DNA of 64,000 nucleotides from OMII01 sp947467385 (GTDB lineage Bacteria > Bdellovibrionota_C > UBA2361 > OMII01), in contig JBIKLA010000003.1 of NCBI GenBank assembly GCA_044360075.1, forward strand, positions 124,001-188,000, written 5' to 3'. The notes below the pieces were generated by a model that saw only the letters and a list, made by a program, of their open reading frames with translations, was not told the origin of the DNA and did no database searches. Positions 16,673 through 25,462 of the stretch are shown one piece after another. A program made the position numbers and the translations under genes. Position 1 is the stretch's first letter. The number at the start of each line of letters is the position of its first letter.

Positions 16673-17401
16673 CTACTTCACGAAGTAGCGGCGGGCGATA
16701 TTGAGGAACTCCTCGGAAAAGCTGTCCATCGACTGGCGAAATTTCCGGATCGATGCCGAGAAGTAGTTAAATGCGATCGCTGCCGGGATGGCGGCAGCAA
16801 GGCCCACGGCCGTCGCAACGAGCGCCTCAGAGATGCCGGGAGCAACCGCCTGGATGGTAGAGCTCTTGGCTTCGCTCAGCCCATGGAAGGCGTTCATTAT
16901 TCCCCACACCGTCCCGAAGAGGCCGATAAAGGGCGCTGCGCTCGCAACCGTAGCAAGGAAGGTAACCCCCCTCTCAAGCCGGTGCGTCTCCTCAAGCTCA
17001 GCACGCCTTAAGGCGCGCTCGACGGTGCCGAGCTCAGCCGACGCATCCCCAGACACTGCTCGCCCAGCGTCCTTGTTCTCCTGGAGCGTCAAGAGGAGCT
17101 CACGGTATCCAGACGTGAACACGGTCGCCAGCGGACTGTCGATCAGGCGCCGGGAAGTTTCGTCGATACGCGCGAAGTTTCTTGAGTCCCAGAAGGTCTG
17201 CGCAAACTCGCTTGATGTGCTGTGGGCCTTCCTAAACTGGATCGTCTTGGCGATCGTGATTGCCCAGCTCCAGACCGAGAGCACGATCAGCAGAATAAGA
17301 ACGCCTTGAACAACGAGACCCGACCCGAACACCATGTTCAGGATGGTGGGGGCTTCGGCCACTGGGGGCAGCGCTGCTGGCGGGAGAGCTAATGGATCCA
17401 C
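16673..17401 (-). CDS. tolQ: TolQ/ExbB proton channel protein
   Basis: Forms the pentameric proton channel of the Tol machine. The 242 residues have three membrane helices (about 27-50, 147-170, 190-215), with FLATVASAAPFIGLFGTVWG and EALVATAVGLAAAIPA as the conserved segments. Translation starts at GTG 17401, supported by GGAGG at good spacing. It is the first gene of the tol operon and is divergent from gap. Confidence 0.93.
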   Translation of the reverse strand: MDPLALPPAALPPVAEAPTILNMVFGSGLVVQGVLILLIVLSVWSWAITIAKTIQFRKAHSTSSEFAQTFWDSRNFARIDETSRRLIDSPLATVFTSGYRELLLTLQENKDAGRAVSGDASAELGTVERALRRAELEETHRLERGVTFLATVASAAPFIGLFGTVWGIMNAFHGLSEAKSSTIQAVAPGISEALVATAVGLAAAIPAAIAFNYFSASIRKFRQSMDSFSEEFLNIARRYFVK

Positions 17402-17498
17402 GGAAAATCCTCCACTTTGGCAAATAACGCCCTGAAATATGACACATACCGGCCGGCCGCACCAGATATGGGAGGGGATGTTTCTTTTTAATACACAG

Positions 17499-17512
17499 GG
17501 AGTTATAACTCC
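17499..17512. promoter_or_regulatory. 14-bp palindrome between tolQ and gap
   Basis: GGAGTTATAACTCC is a perfect palindrome in the divergent promoter region, with a CATACT-like -10 a few bases on towards gap. Its position suits an operator, but no regulator is identified. Confidence 0.35.
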
Positions 17513-17548
17513 GAGTCATACTTTTTGAATTGTCTACAAGGAGACCCC

Positions 17549-18562
17549 ATGAGCGTTTCAATCGCTATCAACGGATTCGGCAGGATTGGCCGCAACATCC
17601 TCCGTCAGCTCTTCACAAACAAGCAGTCGAAGCAGGTTAAGGTAGTCGCCATCAACGACCTGACCGACCCGGCCACCCTGGCCCACCTATTCAAGTACGA
17701 CTCCGTCCACGGGCGCTTTCCTGGAACGGTTGAGGCAGGCGACGGCTTCATCACGGTCAACGGCCAGGAGATTAAGGTTCTCGCCGAAAAGGACCCCGCC
17801 AAGCTGCCGTGGGGCACGATGGGCGTTTCGATCGTGCTTGAGTGCACCGGCATCTTCACCAAGAAGGACAAGGCTGCTCTGCACCTCCAGGGAGGAGCCA
17901 AGAAGGTGATCATCTCTGCCCCAGCTCCGGATCCGGACATCACGCTCGCGTACGGCGTTAACCACACGGCCTACAAGCCAGCCGAGCACAACATCATCAG
18001 CAACGCTTCGTGCACGACGAACTGCCTCGCCCCAGTGGCGAAGGTGCTCGTTGAGAACTTCGGCATTGTGCGCGGCACGATGACCACCGTTCACTCGTAT
18101 ACCAACGACCAGCAGATCCTTGACCTTCCGCACAAGGACCTTAGGCGCGCCCGAGCTGCCGCCATGTCGATGATCCCGACCACCACCGGCGCCGCAAAGG
18201 CCGTCGGCCTGGTGATCCCCGAGCTGAACGGAAAGGTGGACGGGTTTGCGATTCGCGTCCCGACCCCTGACGTTTCGGTCGTCGACTTCGTTGCTGAGCT
18301 CGCCCAGGATGCAAGCGCTGAGGACGTAAACCGCGCCCTCAAGAGCGCGAGCGAGAACGCCCTCAAGGGAATCCTAGGGTTCTCAAACGAGCCCCTCGTG
18401 TCGATCGACTACACCGGCGACACGCACTCCGCGATTGTGGACGCGCTCTCGACCATGGTCGTGCAGAAGCGCATGGCAAAGGTCGTAGCATGGTACGACA
18501 ACGAGATGGGCTTCTCGGCCCGCATGTGCGATGTGGCAGAGATGGTCGCCAAGAGCCTGTAG
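17549..18562 (+). CDS. gap: Glyceraldehyde-3-phosphate dehydrogenase, type I
   Basis: Glycolytic enzyme oxidising glyceraldehyde 3-phosphate with NAD. The 337-residue protein has the NAD-binding NGFGRIGR (residues 7-14), the catalytic Cys in SNASCTTNCLAP, the His in the following HSYT segment and the C-terminal WYDNEMGF. AAGGAG precedes the ATG at 17549. It forms a glycolysis pair with tpiA, with an intrinsic terminator between them. Confidence 0.97.
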   Translation: MSVSIAINGFGRIGRNILRQLFTNKQSKQVKVVAINDLTDPATLAHLFKYDSVHGRFPGTVEAGDGFITVNGQEIKVLAEKDPAKLPWGTMGVSIVLECTGIFTKKDKAALHLQGGAKKVIISAPAPDPDITLAYGVNHTAYKPAEHNIISNASCTTNCLAPVAKVLVENFGIVRGTMTTVHSYTNDQQILDLPHKDLRRARAAAMSMIPTTTGAAKAVGLVIPELNGKVDGFAIRVPTPDVSVVDFVAELAQDASAEDVNRALKSASENALKGILGFSNEPLVSIDYTGDTHSAIVDALSTMVVQKRMAKVVAWYDNEMGFSARMCDVAEMVAKSL

Positions 18563-18580
18563 TCCAGCGGCTCTCTCCAA

Positions 18581-18612
18581 AGCGGGCGTGAAAGCGCCCG
18601 CTTTTTTATTTT
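18581..18612 (+). terminator. Intrinsic terminator between gap and tpiA
   Basis: 8-bp stem AGCGGGCG (18581-18588) with CGCCCGCT (18595-18602), loop TGAAAG, followed by TTTTTATTTT. It lies only about 25 bases before the tpiA start, so tpiA may depend on read-through or on a promoter inside gap. Confidence 0.85.
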
Positions 18613-18636
18613 GTGTAACAATTCCCCTGCTCCCCT

Positions 18637-19410
18637 ATGCGCGCCCGTCACCTCTTAATCGGAAACTGGAAGATGAACCTCGGCCCGAAGAAGGCCGCCC
18701 CATTTGCGCGAGATCTTCGCGCACAGCTCGGCTCCCTGAGCCAAACTGACGTGTGGGTTGCTCCGCCAACGGCGAGCCTTAGCGCGGTTACGAATGAGCT
18801 TCATGGGTCGCCCATTCAGGTAGGCGCACAGAACGTCCACTGGGCGGCGTCTGGAGCGTTCACCGGCGAAACCGCGCCAGAGTTTCTGCTCGATCTCGGG
18901 GCGACCTTTGCTATTGTGGGGCACTCTGAGAGGCGAACCTACTTCGGCGAAACCTCAGCTCACGTTGCACAGCGTGCGCAGAACGCGCTTGCGGCTGGGC
19001 TTGTGGCGGTTGTGTGCATCGGCGAAACAGAAGCCGAGCGGGCTGGCAAAAAGACCGACCAGGTGCTTGAGGATCAGCTCGGCCCGGTGCTCGAGCTGGT
19101 GACGGCCTCCGATTGCAGCAGGGTCGTGCTCGCGTACGAGCCGGTGTGGGCCATCGGGACCGGCAAAGTGGCGACGCTGGACGAGATCGTGTCGGCGCAC
19201 CGCTACATTCACCAGCTCTGGAACCAGAAGGGATTTACGCAGGGAGCGGCGATTCTTTACGGCGGGAGCGTCAATCCGGGCAACCTCGCCGAGATCCTTG
19301 CACTGCCCGAAGTGGACGGCGCCCTCGTGGGCGGCGCGAGCATCAAGCTCGACCAGTGGCTAAGCCTCGTCGCGATCGCCGAGAAGACCCCGATAGCGTC
19401 AGCGTGGTAG
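18637..19410 (+). CDS. tpiA: Triosephosphate isomerase
   Basis: Interconverts dihydroxyacetone phosphate and glyceraldehyde 3-phosphate. The 257 residues show GNWKMN (substrate Lys), GHSERR (catalytic His), AYEPVWAIGTG (catalytic Glu) and YGGSVNPGN (phosphate loop). All catalytic residues are present. It lies downstream of gap on the same strand. Confidence 0.97.
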   Translation: MRARHLLIGNWKMNLGPKKAAPFARDLRAQLGSLSQTDVWVAPPTASLSAVTNELHGSPIQVGAQNVHWAASGAFTGETAPEFLLDLGATFAIVGHSERRTYFGETSAHVAQRAQNALAAGLVAVVCIGETEAERAGKKTDQVLEDQLGPVLELVTASDCSRVVLAYEPVWAIGTGKVATLDEIVSAHRYIHQLWNQKGFTQGAAILYGGSVNPGNLAEILALPEVDGALVGGASIKLDQWLSLVAIAEKTPIASAW

Positions 19411-19458
19411 CTCCTCGGGCAGGGCGCAGCGGCTTAAAGACCCAGCACCGTCCAGGGG

Positions 19459-20646
19459 CTAGAACTGCGAGATAACCGGATCGCTCGTGCGATTTGGATT
19501 ACCCGAGCTCCCAATAAAGAAGAACTTGTCGAGCGAGAATCGAGCCGAGCTCGGCTCAAATGAGACCTCGTAGTCGCCGTTGGGGCTCTGCGGAAACGCC
19601 TGAACGCGCGGATAGAATGCGTAGCTCTTGCTGTACGGGCGAGCGCCGAACTTGTCCATCGCAACAAAGGTCCAGATGCCGGTTGCGTCGCCGGCAACCC
19701 GCACGATCTGGTCGCCGTTCTCGTCCGGGCGCTTAAGCTTAATCTCGCGAACGATCTTGCCGTTGTTGATGATCCGCATCTTGTCGACATCCGAGCCGTG
19801 CACGGTCATTTCAAGCTGCGCCCGGGCCAGGGCTCCCTGTCCCAGCCCCCATGCCGCAGGGGTCTGCTCGCGAATTGAGGCCGATATTAGGATCATGCGC
19901 GGCGAGAACTTGGCCAGTATCTGCCGAGCTGCCTCGACGCCCGTCACGTCGTCAACGAAACCAACCACCGGAACTGAAAGCCAGCTTAGGAGCCGACCGC
20001 GGTCCGCGCCCGCAGCTGACAATTCGCGCAGGGTTTGGGCGTGCAGCATCGCCAGCCGCGACACGATCTCCTCATTCGAGACCCCCTTCACGCCTGCCGC
20101 CAGCTCGCCAATCGCCGAAGAGAACGTCATCATCGCCTCTTCCTGCGGGCCCATCGGGATGCGCTCACGCTTCATGAATCTCTTGATCTCACTCACGCCA
20201 GCCTTGAAGAAGTTCTGCGCCTCCTTCGTGCCGAGCTTCTCTAGCGTCAAGCCCGACGGTCTCTGCATCGTCGGCTCGCCGGTTCCGCCGCGCGCCTTTA
20301 CCTTAAAATTCCAACCCGAGAAAAATCCGCCGCCCTGGTCGACGTTGTCGACCTTTTTGCCCTGCTGGCTTTTCGGTCCGGGCTTGCCATTAAGTGATGT
20401 GAGATCGGTGCTTACCTGCTGAAGCTTCTCAGTATTGAGAGCAGCTTTCTGCGTGCCGGACTGTGAGGGCTGAACTGCTACCGCCGCCGGAGCCTTCGCC
20501 TTGCCCGACCTGCCCGCTCCCTCAAAAAGGAACTTGATCGCCGGGGGGATAAAGAAGAGGGCAACGACGACCGCCACCACAGCCAGCGTGAGCCAGACCG
20601 CTCGCGGTGACAATCCGAGTATTCGACTCTCTTGAAAGTTTGCCAT
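19459..20646 (-). CDS. Single-pass membrane protein, function unknown
   Basis: A 395-residue protein with a short cytoplasmic N-terminus, one membrane helix (about 16-42, LTLAVVAVVVALFFIPP) and a long extracytoplasmic part. A low-complexity Ala/Gln/Lys/Gly-rich stretch (about 45-110) is followed by a helical region (about 125-250) and a beta-rich C-terminal part (about 265-395) that includes LEMTVHGSDVDKMRIINNG. I recognise no family. The architecture resembles an anchored periplasmic protein with a Fn3- or Ig-like end domain. It converges on tpiA. Confidence 0.7.
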   Translation of the reverse strand: MANFQESRILGLSPRAVWLTLAVVAVVVALFFIPPAIKFLFEGAGRSGKAKAPAAVAVQPSQSGTQKAALNTEKLQQVSTDLTSLNGKPGPKSQQGKKVDNVDQGGGFFSGWNFKVKARGGTGEPTMQRPSGLTLEKLGTKEAQNFFKAGVSEIKRFMKRERIPMGPQEEAMMTFSSAIGELAAGVKGVSNEEIVSRLAMLHAQTLRELSAAGADRGRLLSWLSVPVVGFVDDVTGVEAARQILAKFSPRMILISASIREQTPAAWGLGQGALARAQLEMTVHGSDVDKMRIINNGKIVREIKLKRPDENGDQIVRVAGDATGIWTFVAMDKFGARPYSKSYAFYPRVQAFPQSPNGDYEVSFEPSSARFSLDKFFFIGSSGNPNRTSDPVISQF

Positions 20647-20870
20647 GCGTCACGTCCAAATAACGGCTGCCTAAGCTGCCTGATAAAGTCGCCTCATACC
20701 CAACCGAGCAGAGACGAACTATCTCGTCCCTGATATGGAGGGGTTATGGGGCCCGTGTGACATGGTAAATGGCCTAAAAGCACTAAGCAAAGCCGCCCTT
20801 GAATATCAAACACTTAGGGACTACTTCAGACACCCCCAAGGAATCGCAGCGGCTAGGATGCTGCAGGCGC

Positions 20871-20893
20871 CGCTGCCGGCAGTCAGCGGCGGA
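20871..20893. other. Small hairpin downstream of the PfkB kinase
   Basis: GCCGCTG pairs with CAGCGGC around a CCGGCAGT loop. It lies in the 256-base gap (20647-20902) after the PfkB stop. There is no T-run, so it is a weak terminator candidate. Confidence 0.3.
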
Positions 20894-20902
20894 CAAGCTG
20901 CC

Positions 20903-21883
20903 TTAGACGGCGGACCAGAGCTTCTTTACATCGCCCTTGAGGCGCGCCCCAACCTGAACGATCACGTTGTGCGCAAGGAAGCACGCCTTGCGGGCTGACT
21001 CGGCTGGAGAGAGCCCGTTAGTGATGCCGTAGATAAATCCCCCCGCAAACGCATCTCCAGCCCCGGTCAGGTCGCGCGGCTCGCACGCAAATGCTGGAAC
21101 GTGAATCTCCTCGCCCTCCCACCAAATGAAGGCGCCCCGCGGGCCCGCCGTCAGCACCACATGCGGGAAGCGATCCTTAAGGGTCCTGCCGGCCTGCACG
21201 ACATCCCTCACTCCGGCGAGGGCGGCGGCCTCTTCCTCATTGGCAAAGATAAGGTCGGTCTGCTCAAGGGCCGCCTGCAGGGGCTCACCGAAGCCAGTGA
21301 CAATCCATGCATCGGAGCAGGTAATCGCCACCTTCGTCTTAGCCTCGCGAGCGATCTTGACCGACTCGCGGATCGCCGCACGACCATCGTCCGAATTCGA
21401 AAAAACGTATCCCTCAATGAATAGCCACTTCGCGTCGGCAACCGATGCCCCGTCCACGTGGTGGTGTGACAAATCCAAATTGGCCCCAAGGGATGTGCGC
21501 ATCGTCCGCTCCGCATCTGGGGTCGTAAGCACAACGCATGTGCCCGTTGCGCCGGACGAAGCCAACGGAACCGGCACCCGCACGCCAAGGCGCGCGCACT
21601 CTTCGCGGTAGAATCTGCCGTAGTCGTCGTCTGCAAGCCGGCAGCACAAGGCGCTCTTGCCGCCGAGCTGCGCAACTGCGATCATCGAGTTCGCCACCGA
21701 CCCGCCGCTCACCATGGCAGGCCGCTCCGAGCCCAGCATGTCGAGCAGCTGCTTCTGATCGGCAGTCTCAACGAGGCGCATCGTACCCCTCTCAAAGCCG
21801 AGAGGGCCAAACTGATCCTCCGTCACGTCGGTAAAGATATCCACTATCCCATTGCCCAGTCCGGTGACGTCGATCGACTTCAT
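20903..21883 (-). CDS. PfkB-family carbohydrate/nucleoside kinase
   Basis: ATP-dependent kinase of the ribokinase family. The 326 residues include the Gly-rich GGSVANSMIAVAQLGG (about 60-75), the anion-hole and catalytic motif DLTGAGDAFAGGF (about 290-302), and LTAGPRGAFIWW. The pattern around GGSVANS and the TLLEG-like region favours an adenosine kinase-like or unspecified sugar kinase. The substrate is not certain. It is probably transcribed alone. Confidence 0.85.
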   Translation of the reverse strand: MKSIDVTGLGNGIVDIFTDVTEDQFGPLGFERGTMRLVETADQKQLLDMLGSERPAMVSGGSVANSMIAVAQLGGKSALCCRLADDDYGRFYREECARLGVRVPVPLASSGATGTCVVLTTPDAERTMRTSLGANLDLSHHHVDGASVADAKWLFIEGYVFSNSDDGRAAIRESVKIAREAKTKVAITCSDAWIVTGFGEPLQAALEQTDLIFANEEEAAALAGVRDVVQAGRTLKDRFPHVVLTAGPRGAFIWWEGEEIHVPAFACEPRDLTGAGDAFAGGFIYGITNGLSPAESARKACFLAHNVIVQVGARLKGDVKKLWSAV

Positions 21884-22142
21884 AAGCGCTCCCTGAGTTA
21901 AATCAGCCCAATCGTACCCGAAGCCTAGGGAAAATCATACTCTACATAAGGCTCTCGTGGCTTCGGCCTCGCGCATTGACACCTTGCGCATTACGGGGGA
22001 ACCTTAGCGGTTTGGGGCTTCCCAAGGGCCCGCTCGGGTAGATGAGAATACGTCCCTCCCCTCAGCCCGCTGCCGCAGCTTCAAGTGCAGGGCGGCGGCC
22101 TGGAGGGTGGAGAGAAGGTTTTTTTTCGCTCCCCTTCCCGCT

Positions 22143-22180
22143 GCATGAGCTGTGTTAGGAGGTGTCTCCTGAGCTCATGC
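22143..22180 (+). promoter_or_regulatory. Strong hairpin in the leader of a small basic protein gene
   Basis: GCATGAGCT (22143-22151) pairs with AGCTCATGC (22172-22180), and inside it AGGAG (22157-22161) pairs with CTCCT (22166-22170). It lies about 30 bases before the start of the following gene and encloses an AGGAG. The preceding 100 bases have an 8-T run and GC-rich repeats but no gene. Confidence 0.55.
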
Positions 22181-22209
22181 ACGAGGGTCCTTCAAGGAAG
22201 GAGCTTTGC

Positions 22210-22593
22210 ATGCATGCAAGTTCTTTTGATGGCGATGCGCGAGATTTCGAGGTCGATGAGCCGTCCCTCCCAGTCCGTTCCTGGTCTCGTAGCCAGGCAG
22301 ATGACGAGGACGACTCGCCGCCGGCGAGAGCCCGAGAGCTGGTGGCCGCTTTTGAGCGTTTCATCCGATCTTCCGGCAAAAAGGCGGCGCAGCGCTCCGG
22401 CACGGCACCTCGCAAGAAATCAGGCCCAAGGGCTCGGCGTCCAAAGTCGGCTTTTGAGCTCAAGCTTGCGGAGTGGCTGAAGGTTCGGAGGCAGAATGGC
22501 CAGACCGTCGATCCATACTTTCCTGACAGCAAAAACCCATCGGAACTATTCCGTGAGCAGCTGCAGGCCGGATTCGATCGAGCCATTAGCTAA
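22210..22593 (+). CDS. Small basic, disordered protein, function unknown
   Basis: A 127-residue protein from ATG 22210, chosen because GGAAGGAG sits at good spacing; the frame is open from 22162. Its N-terminal third is acidic, followed by a Lys/Arg-rich stretch (about residues 60-85, with KKAAQR and ARRPK) and a C-terminal part with AFELKLAEWLKVRRQNGQ and PSELFREQLQ. Such charge patterning is common in nucleic-acid-binding or scaffolding proteins. No family is recognised. The leader hairpin and the 3' stem-loop suggest a monocistronic gene. Confidence 0.6.
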   Translation: MHASSFDGDARDFEVDEPSLPVRSWSRSQADDEDDSPPARARELVAAFERFIRSSGKKAAQRSGTAPRKKSGPRARRPKSAFELKLAEWLKVRRQNGQTVDPYFPDSKNPSELFREQLQAGFDRAIS

Positions 22594-22600
22594 AAGGTTT

Positions 22601-22631
22601 TGGCTGCTTAGTGCTCCCCACTAAGCAGCCA
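22601..22631 (+). terminator. Perfect 13-bp stem-loop after the small basic protein
   Basis: TGGCTGCTTAGTG (22601-22613) pairs with CACTAAGCAGCCA (22619-22631) around CTCCC, eight bases after the stop. The tail is C-rich rather than T-rich, so termination could be weak, or it could be a 3'-end stabilising hairpin. Confidence 0.6.
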
Positions 22632-22724
22632 TCTCCCCTCCCCCCCACGCTTACGGTGACCGTCATCACACCCTGACCATGGCCATTTCGCTAGAATGCT
22701 GCTCCGCCTAGCAACTGACCCTAT

Positions 22725-23909
22725 ATGAGCCGTTGGACAAAGCCCGTTGTCGCCCTTGAGCTTCGCACCACACCCGCAGAGCCCGAGCCCCAGCTGAAGA
22801 CCGCCTGGATCGAGACCACAACAGGATTACGGGCGCTCGCGCCTGAGTGGCGGTCGCTGACCGAAAGCAGTGGGCATCACGCGCCGTTCTTTCAGCCTGA
22901 ATGGGCCTCTGCCTCTATGGCATCCTTTTGCCAAGGGGAGCCGCTGGCACTGCTTACGACCCGCCGAAGGGGAGAGCTGCTGAGCGTGCTTCCATTGGTC
23001 CGGTCACGCTACCTCACGCCCCGCTATCCACTGCGCACTCTCCGCAGCATCTCCTCGGTCCACTCAATCAGGTCGGACCTGATTGAGGGCGCGGCAAGCG
23101 ACGATGAGTCCACCGCACGCACGTGGGCCGCCCTCAAGGGAGACCCCTGGTGGAATGCTGTCGTGCTTGAGGACGTACCGGAAGGGGGCGCATTCCACAA
23201 AATGATGAACCTCGCGTCGCGCGACGGCTATCTGGTTGCGCACTGGAGGACGCGCTTAAGCCCATTCCTTCCGATCACTCCTCATGGAGATCCGTTCGCC
23301 GCTTGCCCCAAGCGCTACAAAAGCTTTCGCAACCGCCTCAAGGGAAAGCTTGAGCGGCTGGGTTCCCTTGGCTCGACCACATTCACCGTCGAGTCATCCC
23401 CGGAGACGTCAAGCCTGGAGGCATTTCTCGATCTGGAGGCCTCGGGATGGAAGGCCTCATCGGGCTCTGCCATCAAGGGGAGCCAAAAGCTGCGGGGATT
23501 TTATGGCTCCGTTTTCTCGGAGGCGCGACAGCGAGGGTACCTGCGCATGTACTCGCTCCTCCTCGATGGCAAGCAGATCGCGATGCACCTTGGGCTTTTT
23601 CAGTGCGGCACCTACTACTCGCCGAAAGTGGCATACGACGAGCGTTACCGGGAGTACTCCTTGGGGCACATCCTCATGCAGCATATAATTAGGGACCTGA
23701 GCGCAATCGGCGCCCAGCGCTTTGAGTTCCTCGGGCCCAACGCCCTCTGGAAGAGCGTGTGGTCAACCAGCCTGCAGCGGCACGACACCTGCTACATATT
23801 TCGGCCCAGCCTCGCTGGGCGCACGGCGCACGTTATGCTGGCCAGCATCGGGCTGCGCCTGCGCGCACTTCGGCACCGGCTCCGGGGTGACCCGCAACAG
23901 CTGACCTAG
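22725..23909 (+). CDS. GNAT/BioF2-like acyltransferase (CelD-type, PF13480-like)
   Basis: A 394-residue protein with the layout of the Acetyltransf_6 family: an N-terminal domain (about 25-190; APEWRSL, FFQPEWASA) and a C-terminal GNAT-like domain (about 205-360; KRYKSFRNRLKGKLERLG, FLDLEASGWKASSGSAI, MYSLLLDGKQIAMHLGL, YSPKVAYDERYREYSLG). Members act on polysaccharide or peptidoglycan precursors, often beside glycan loci. It is the first of three acyltransferase-like genes followed by a deacetylase. Substrate unknown. Confidence 0.8.
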   Translation: MSRWTKPVVALELRTTPAEPEPQLKTAWIETTTGLRALAPEWRSLTESSGHHAPFFQPEWASASMASFCQGEPLALLTTRRRGELLSVLPLVRSRYLTPRYPLRTLRSISSVHSIRSDLIEGAASDDESTARTWAALKGDPWWNAVVLEDVPEGGAFHKMMNLASRDGYLVAHWRTRLSPFLPITPHGDPFAACPKRYKSFRNRLKGKLERLGSLGSTTFTVESSPETSSLEAFLDLEASGWKASSGSAIKGSQKLRGFYGSVFSEARQRGYLRMYSLLLDGKQIAMHLGLFQCGTYYSPKVAYDERYREYSLGHILMQHIIRDLSAIGAQRFEFLGPNALWKSVWSTSLQRHDTCYIFRPSLAGRTAHVMLASIGLRLRALRHRLRGDPQQLT

Positions 23910-23995
23910 CCGGCGAACCCGCCCAACGGGCTCCGTGATCACACAAAGTGCGGCACGTCATACGTTTCCGGAAACCTTCGCTCTAGACTCGCAGC

Positions 23996-24691
23996 GTGAG
24001 AAGCCCCATCGCCCCGCTCAGAAATGCTTACGAACGCTTCCAGCAGGGAGGTTTCGCCGGCCTCGCGCGCGGGCTCCGGAACCAAGTTGTTCGCTGCAGC
24101 GAATCGGTGGGCATGCGGCGCGACCTTTCCCTCTCTCATTCCACTCCCCAAGCAACGATCCCGATAACGGTCAGGCGCGGCGGGCCCGAAGACATGGAGT
24201 CACTTGCGCGGGCGGCTGGCACGCCATCACGCGCTGAGCAGCGGGAGCTGCGCCTTCGCGCAGAGCACGCGGCGGCCAACTGCGGACGGCTCTATGTTGC
24301 CGTTGAGGGCGCGACCGAGAGGGTGTGCTTTATTCAGTGGGTGATGGATCACCGGGATAACGGCGCTATTCGCAACCTCTTTCGGGGGCGCTTCCCTCTG
24401 CTCCTCCCCGAGGAGGTCCTTTTTGAGAACGCCTACACGCCCAGCCACTTTCGGGGCCTCGGGGTTATGTCCGCCGCGATGTCTACAATCGCGGAGCACG
24501 AGGGAGTCTTGGGATTCCAAAGCGGAATAACTTTCGTGGCATGCCACAACACGGCTTCGATCAAGGGCTGCACGAAAGCCGGGTTTTTCCCATACGTTCT
24601 GCGCCGCGACGTGGCTATGTGTGGGGGGCTGATGCGTCGGCGCCACTTCCTGCCCCTTCCGCACAACAGCGCCGAACAGATCGCCAGTTAA
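23996..24691 (+). CDS. GNAT-family acetyltransferase
   Basis: A 231-residue protein starting at GTG 23996. The N-terminus is basic; the body shows a GNAT fold: ITVRRGGPEDMESLARA (first strand and helix), RLYVAVEGATERVCFIQW (central strands), and ENAYTPSHFRGLGVMSAAMS, where RGLGVMSAAM is the acetyl-CoA pyrophosphate loop region. The C-terminal KGCTKAGFFPY matches the usual last strand. It belongs to the acyltransferase group; its gene lies 86 bases after the CelD-like gene. Confidence 0.72.
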   Translation: MRSPIAPLRNAYERFQQGGFAGLARGLRNQVVRCSESVGMRRDLSLSHSTPQATIPITVRRGGPEDMESLARAAGTPSRAEQRELRLRAEHAAANCGRLYVAVEGATERVCFIQWVMDHRDNGAIRNLFRGRFPLLLPEEVLFENAYTPSHFRGLGVMSAAMSTIAEHEGVLGFQSGITFVACHNTASIKGCTKAGFFPYVLRRDVAMCGGLMRRRHFLPLPHNSAEQIAS

Positions 24692-24706
24692 CAAACGGAG
24701 GAGAGA

Positions 24707-25462
24707 ATGGTCACAATTGTGAGAACGAAGTATGGCATGCCGGTGAGCGACATCTTCTTTGCAAGCGGCGAGCCGGTGGCGGACCCTCACTCTTCCCTAT
24801 CGCTCTTCGTCCAGGCCCGCTCCCCACTGCCGGGCTTTCGCCCCTTTAAGACACACCTTGTCGACCTCTCAGAGAAGCCGGCCAACCTCTTCTCGCGCAT
24901 CTCGCAGAACTGCCGCTACAAGATAAAACGCGCTGAGCGGGAGGGCTGCATCCCCGCAATGACCACAGCACCTTCATCGGTGGATCTCGATTCGTTCGGG
25001 GACTACTTCGATGGGTTTGCCCAGCTCAAGTCCCTGCCCCCGGCAAATCGGCCGAAGCTCGCTGCCCTCGCTTCGGGTGGCAGCCTGCTCGTCTCTTCCG
25101 TGTCTGCCGCTGATGGCCAGGTGCTCGCCATGCACGCCTACGTGCGAGATCCGCTCATCCGACGCGCCCGGCTCCTGTATTCCGCCTCCCACTTCCGGGG
25201 GACCGAGGACACCGCAGCACGGAACCTCATTGGCCGCGCCAACCGACTCCTCCACTGGTACGAGATCGAGAGCCTGCACGACCAGCGCTACCTGCAGTAC
25301 GACCTTGGTGGCATACCGATTGATGACTCCGATCCGGCCAAGAACGCCATCGCCCGCTTCAAGCGCGAGTTTAACGGCTCGGAAGTGACTGAGTACAACG
25401 GCTACCGCGCCAACTCGCTCTTGGGGCGTCTCGCAATCGCCTACCTGCAGAGGGCGGCATGA
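24707..25462 (+). CDS. FemAB-related acyltransferase
   Basis: A 251-residue protein with features of the FemAB/lipid-II aminoacyltransferase superfamily: RISQNCRYKIKRAEREG (the conserved basic helix), VLAMHAYVRDPLIRRARLLY, and YDLGGIPIDDSDPAKNAIARFK, close to the FemX signature DLGG---D--KG---FK--F. It is preceded by ACGGAGGAGAGA. It overlaps the following deacetylase gene as ATGA, so the two are translationally coupled. Confidence 0.75.
   Translation: MVTIVRTKYGMPVSDIFFASGEPVADPHSSLSLFVQARSPLPGFRPFKTHLVDLSEKPANLFSRISQNCRYKIKRAEREGCIPAMTTAPSSVDLDSFGDYFDGFAQLKSLPPANRPKLAALASGGSLLVSSVSAADGQVLAMHAYVRDPLIRRARLLYSASHFRGTEDTAARNLIGRANRLLHWYEIESLHDQRYLQYDLGGIPIDDSDPAKNAIARFKREFNGSEVTEYNGYRANSLLGRLAIAYLQRAA

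Noticed and set aside
21976..22000. TTGACA upstream of the small basic protein gene
   Set aside because: A perfect -35 but no acceptable -10 at 16-18 bases.
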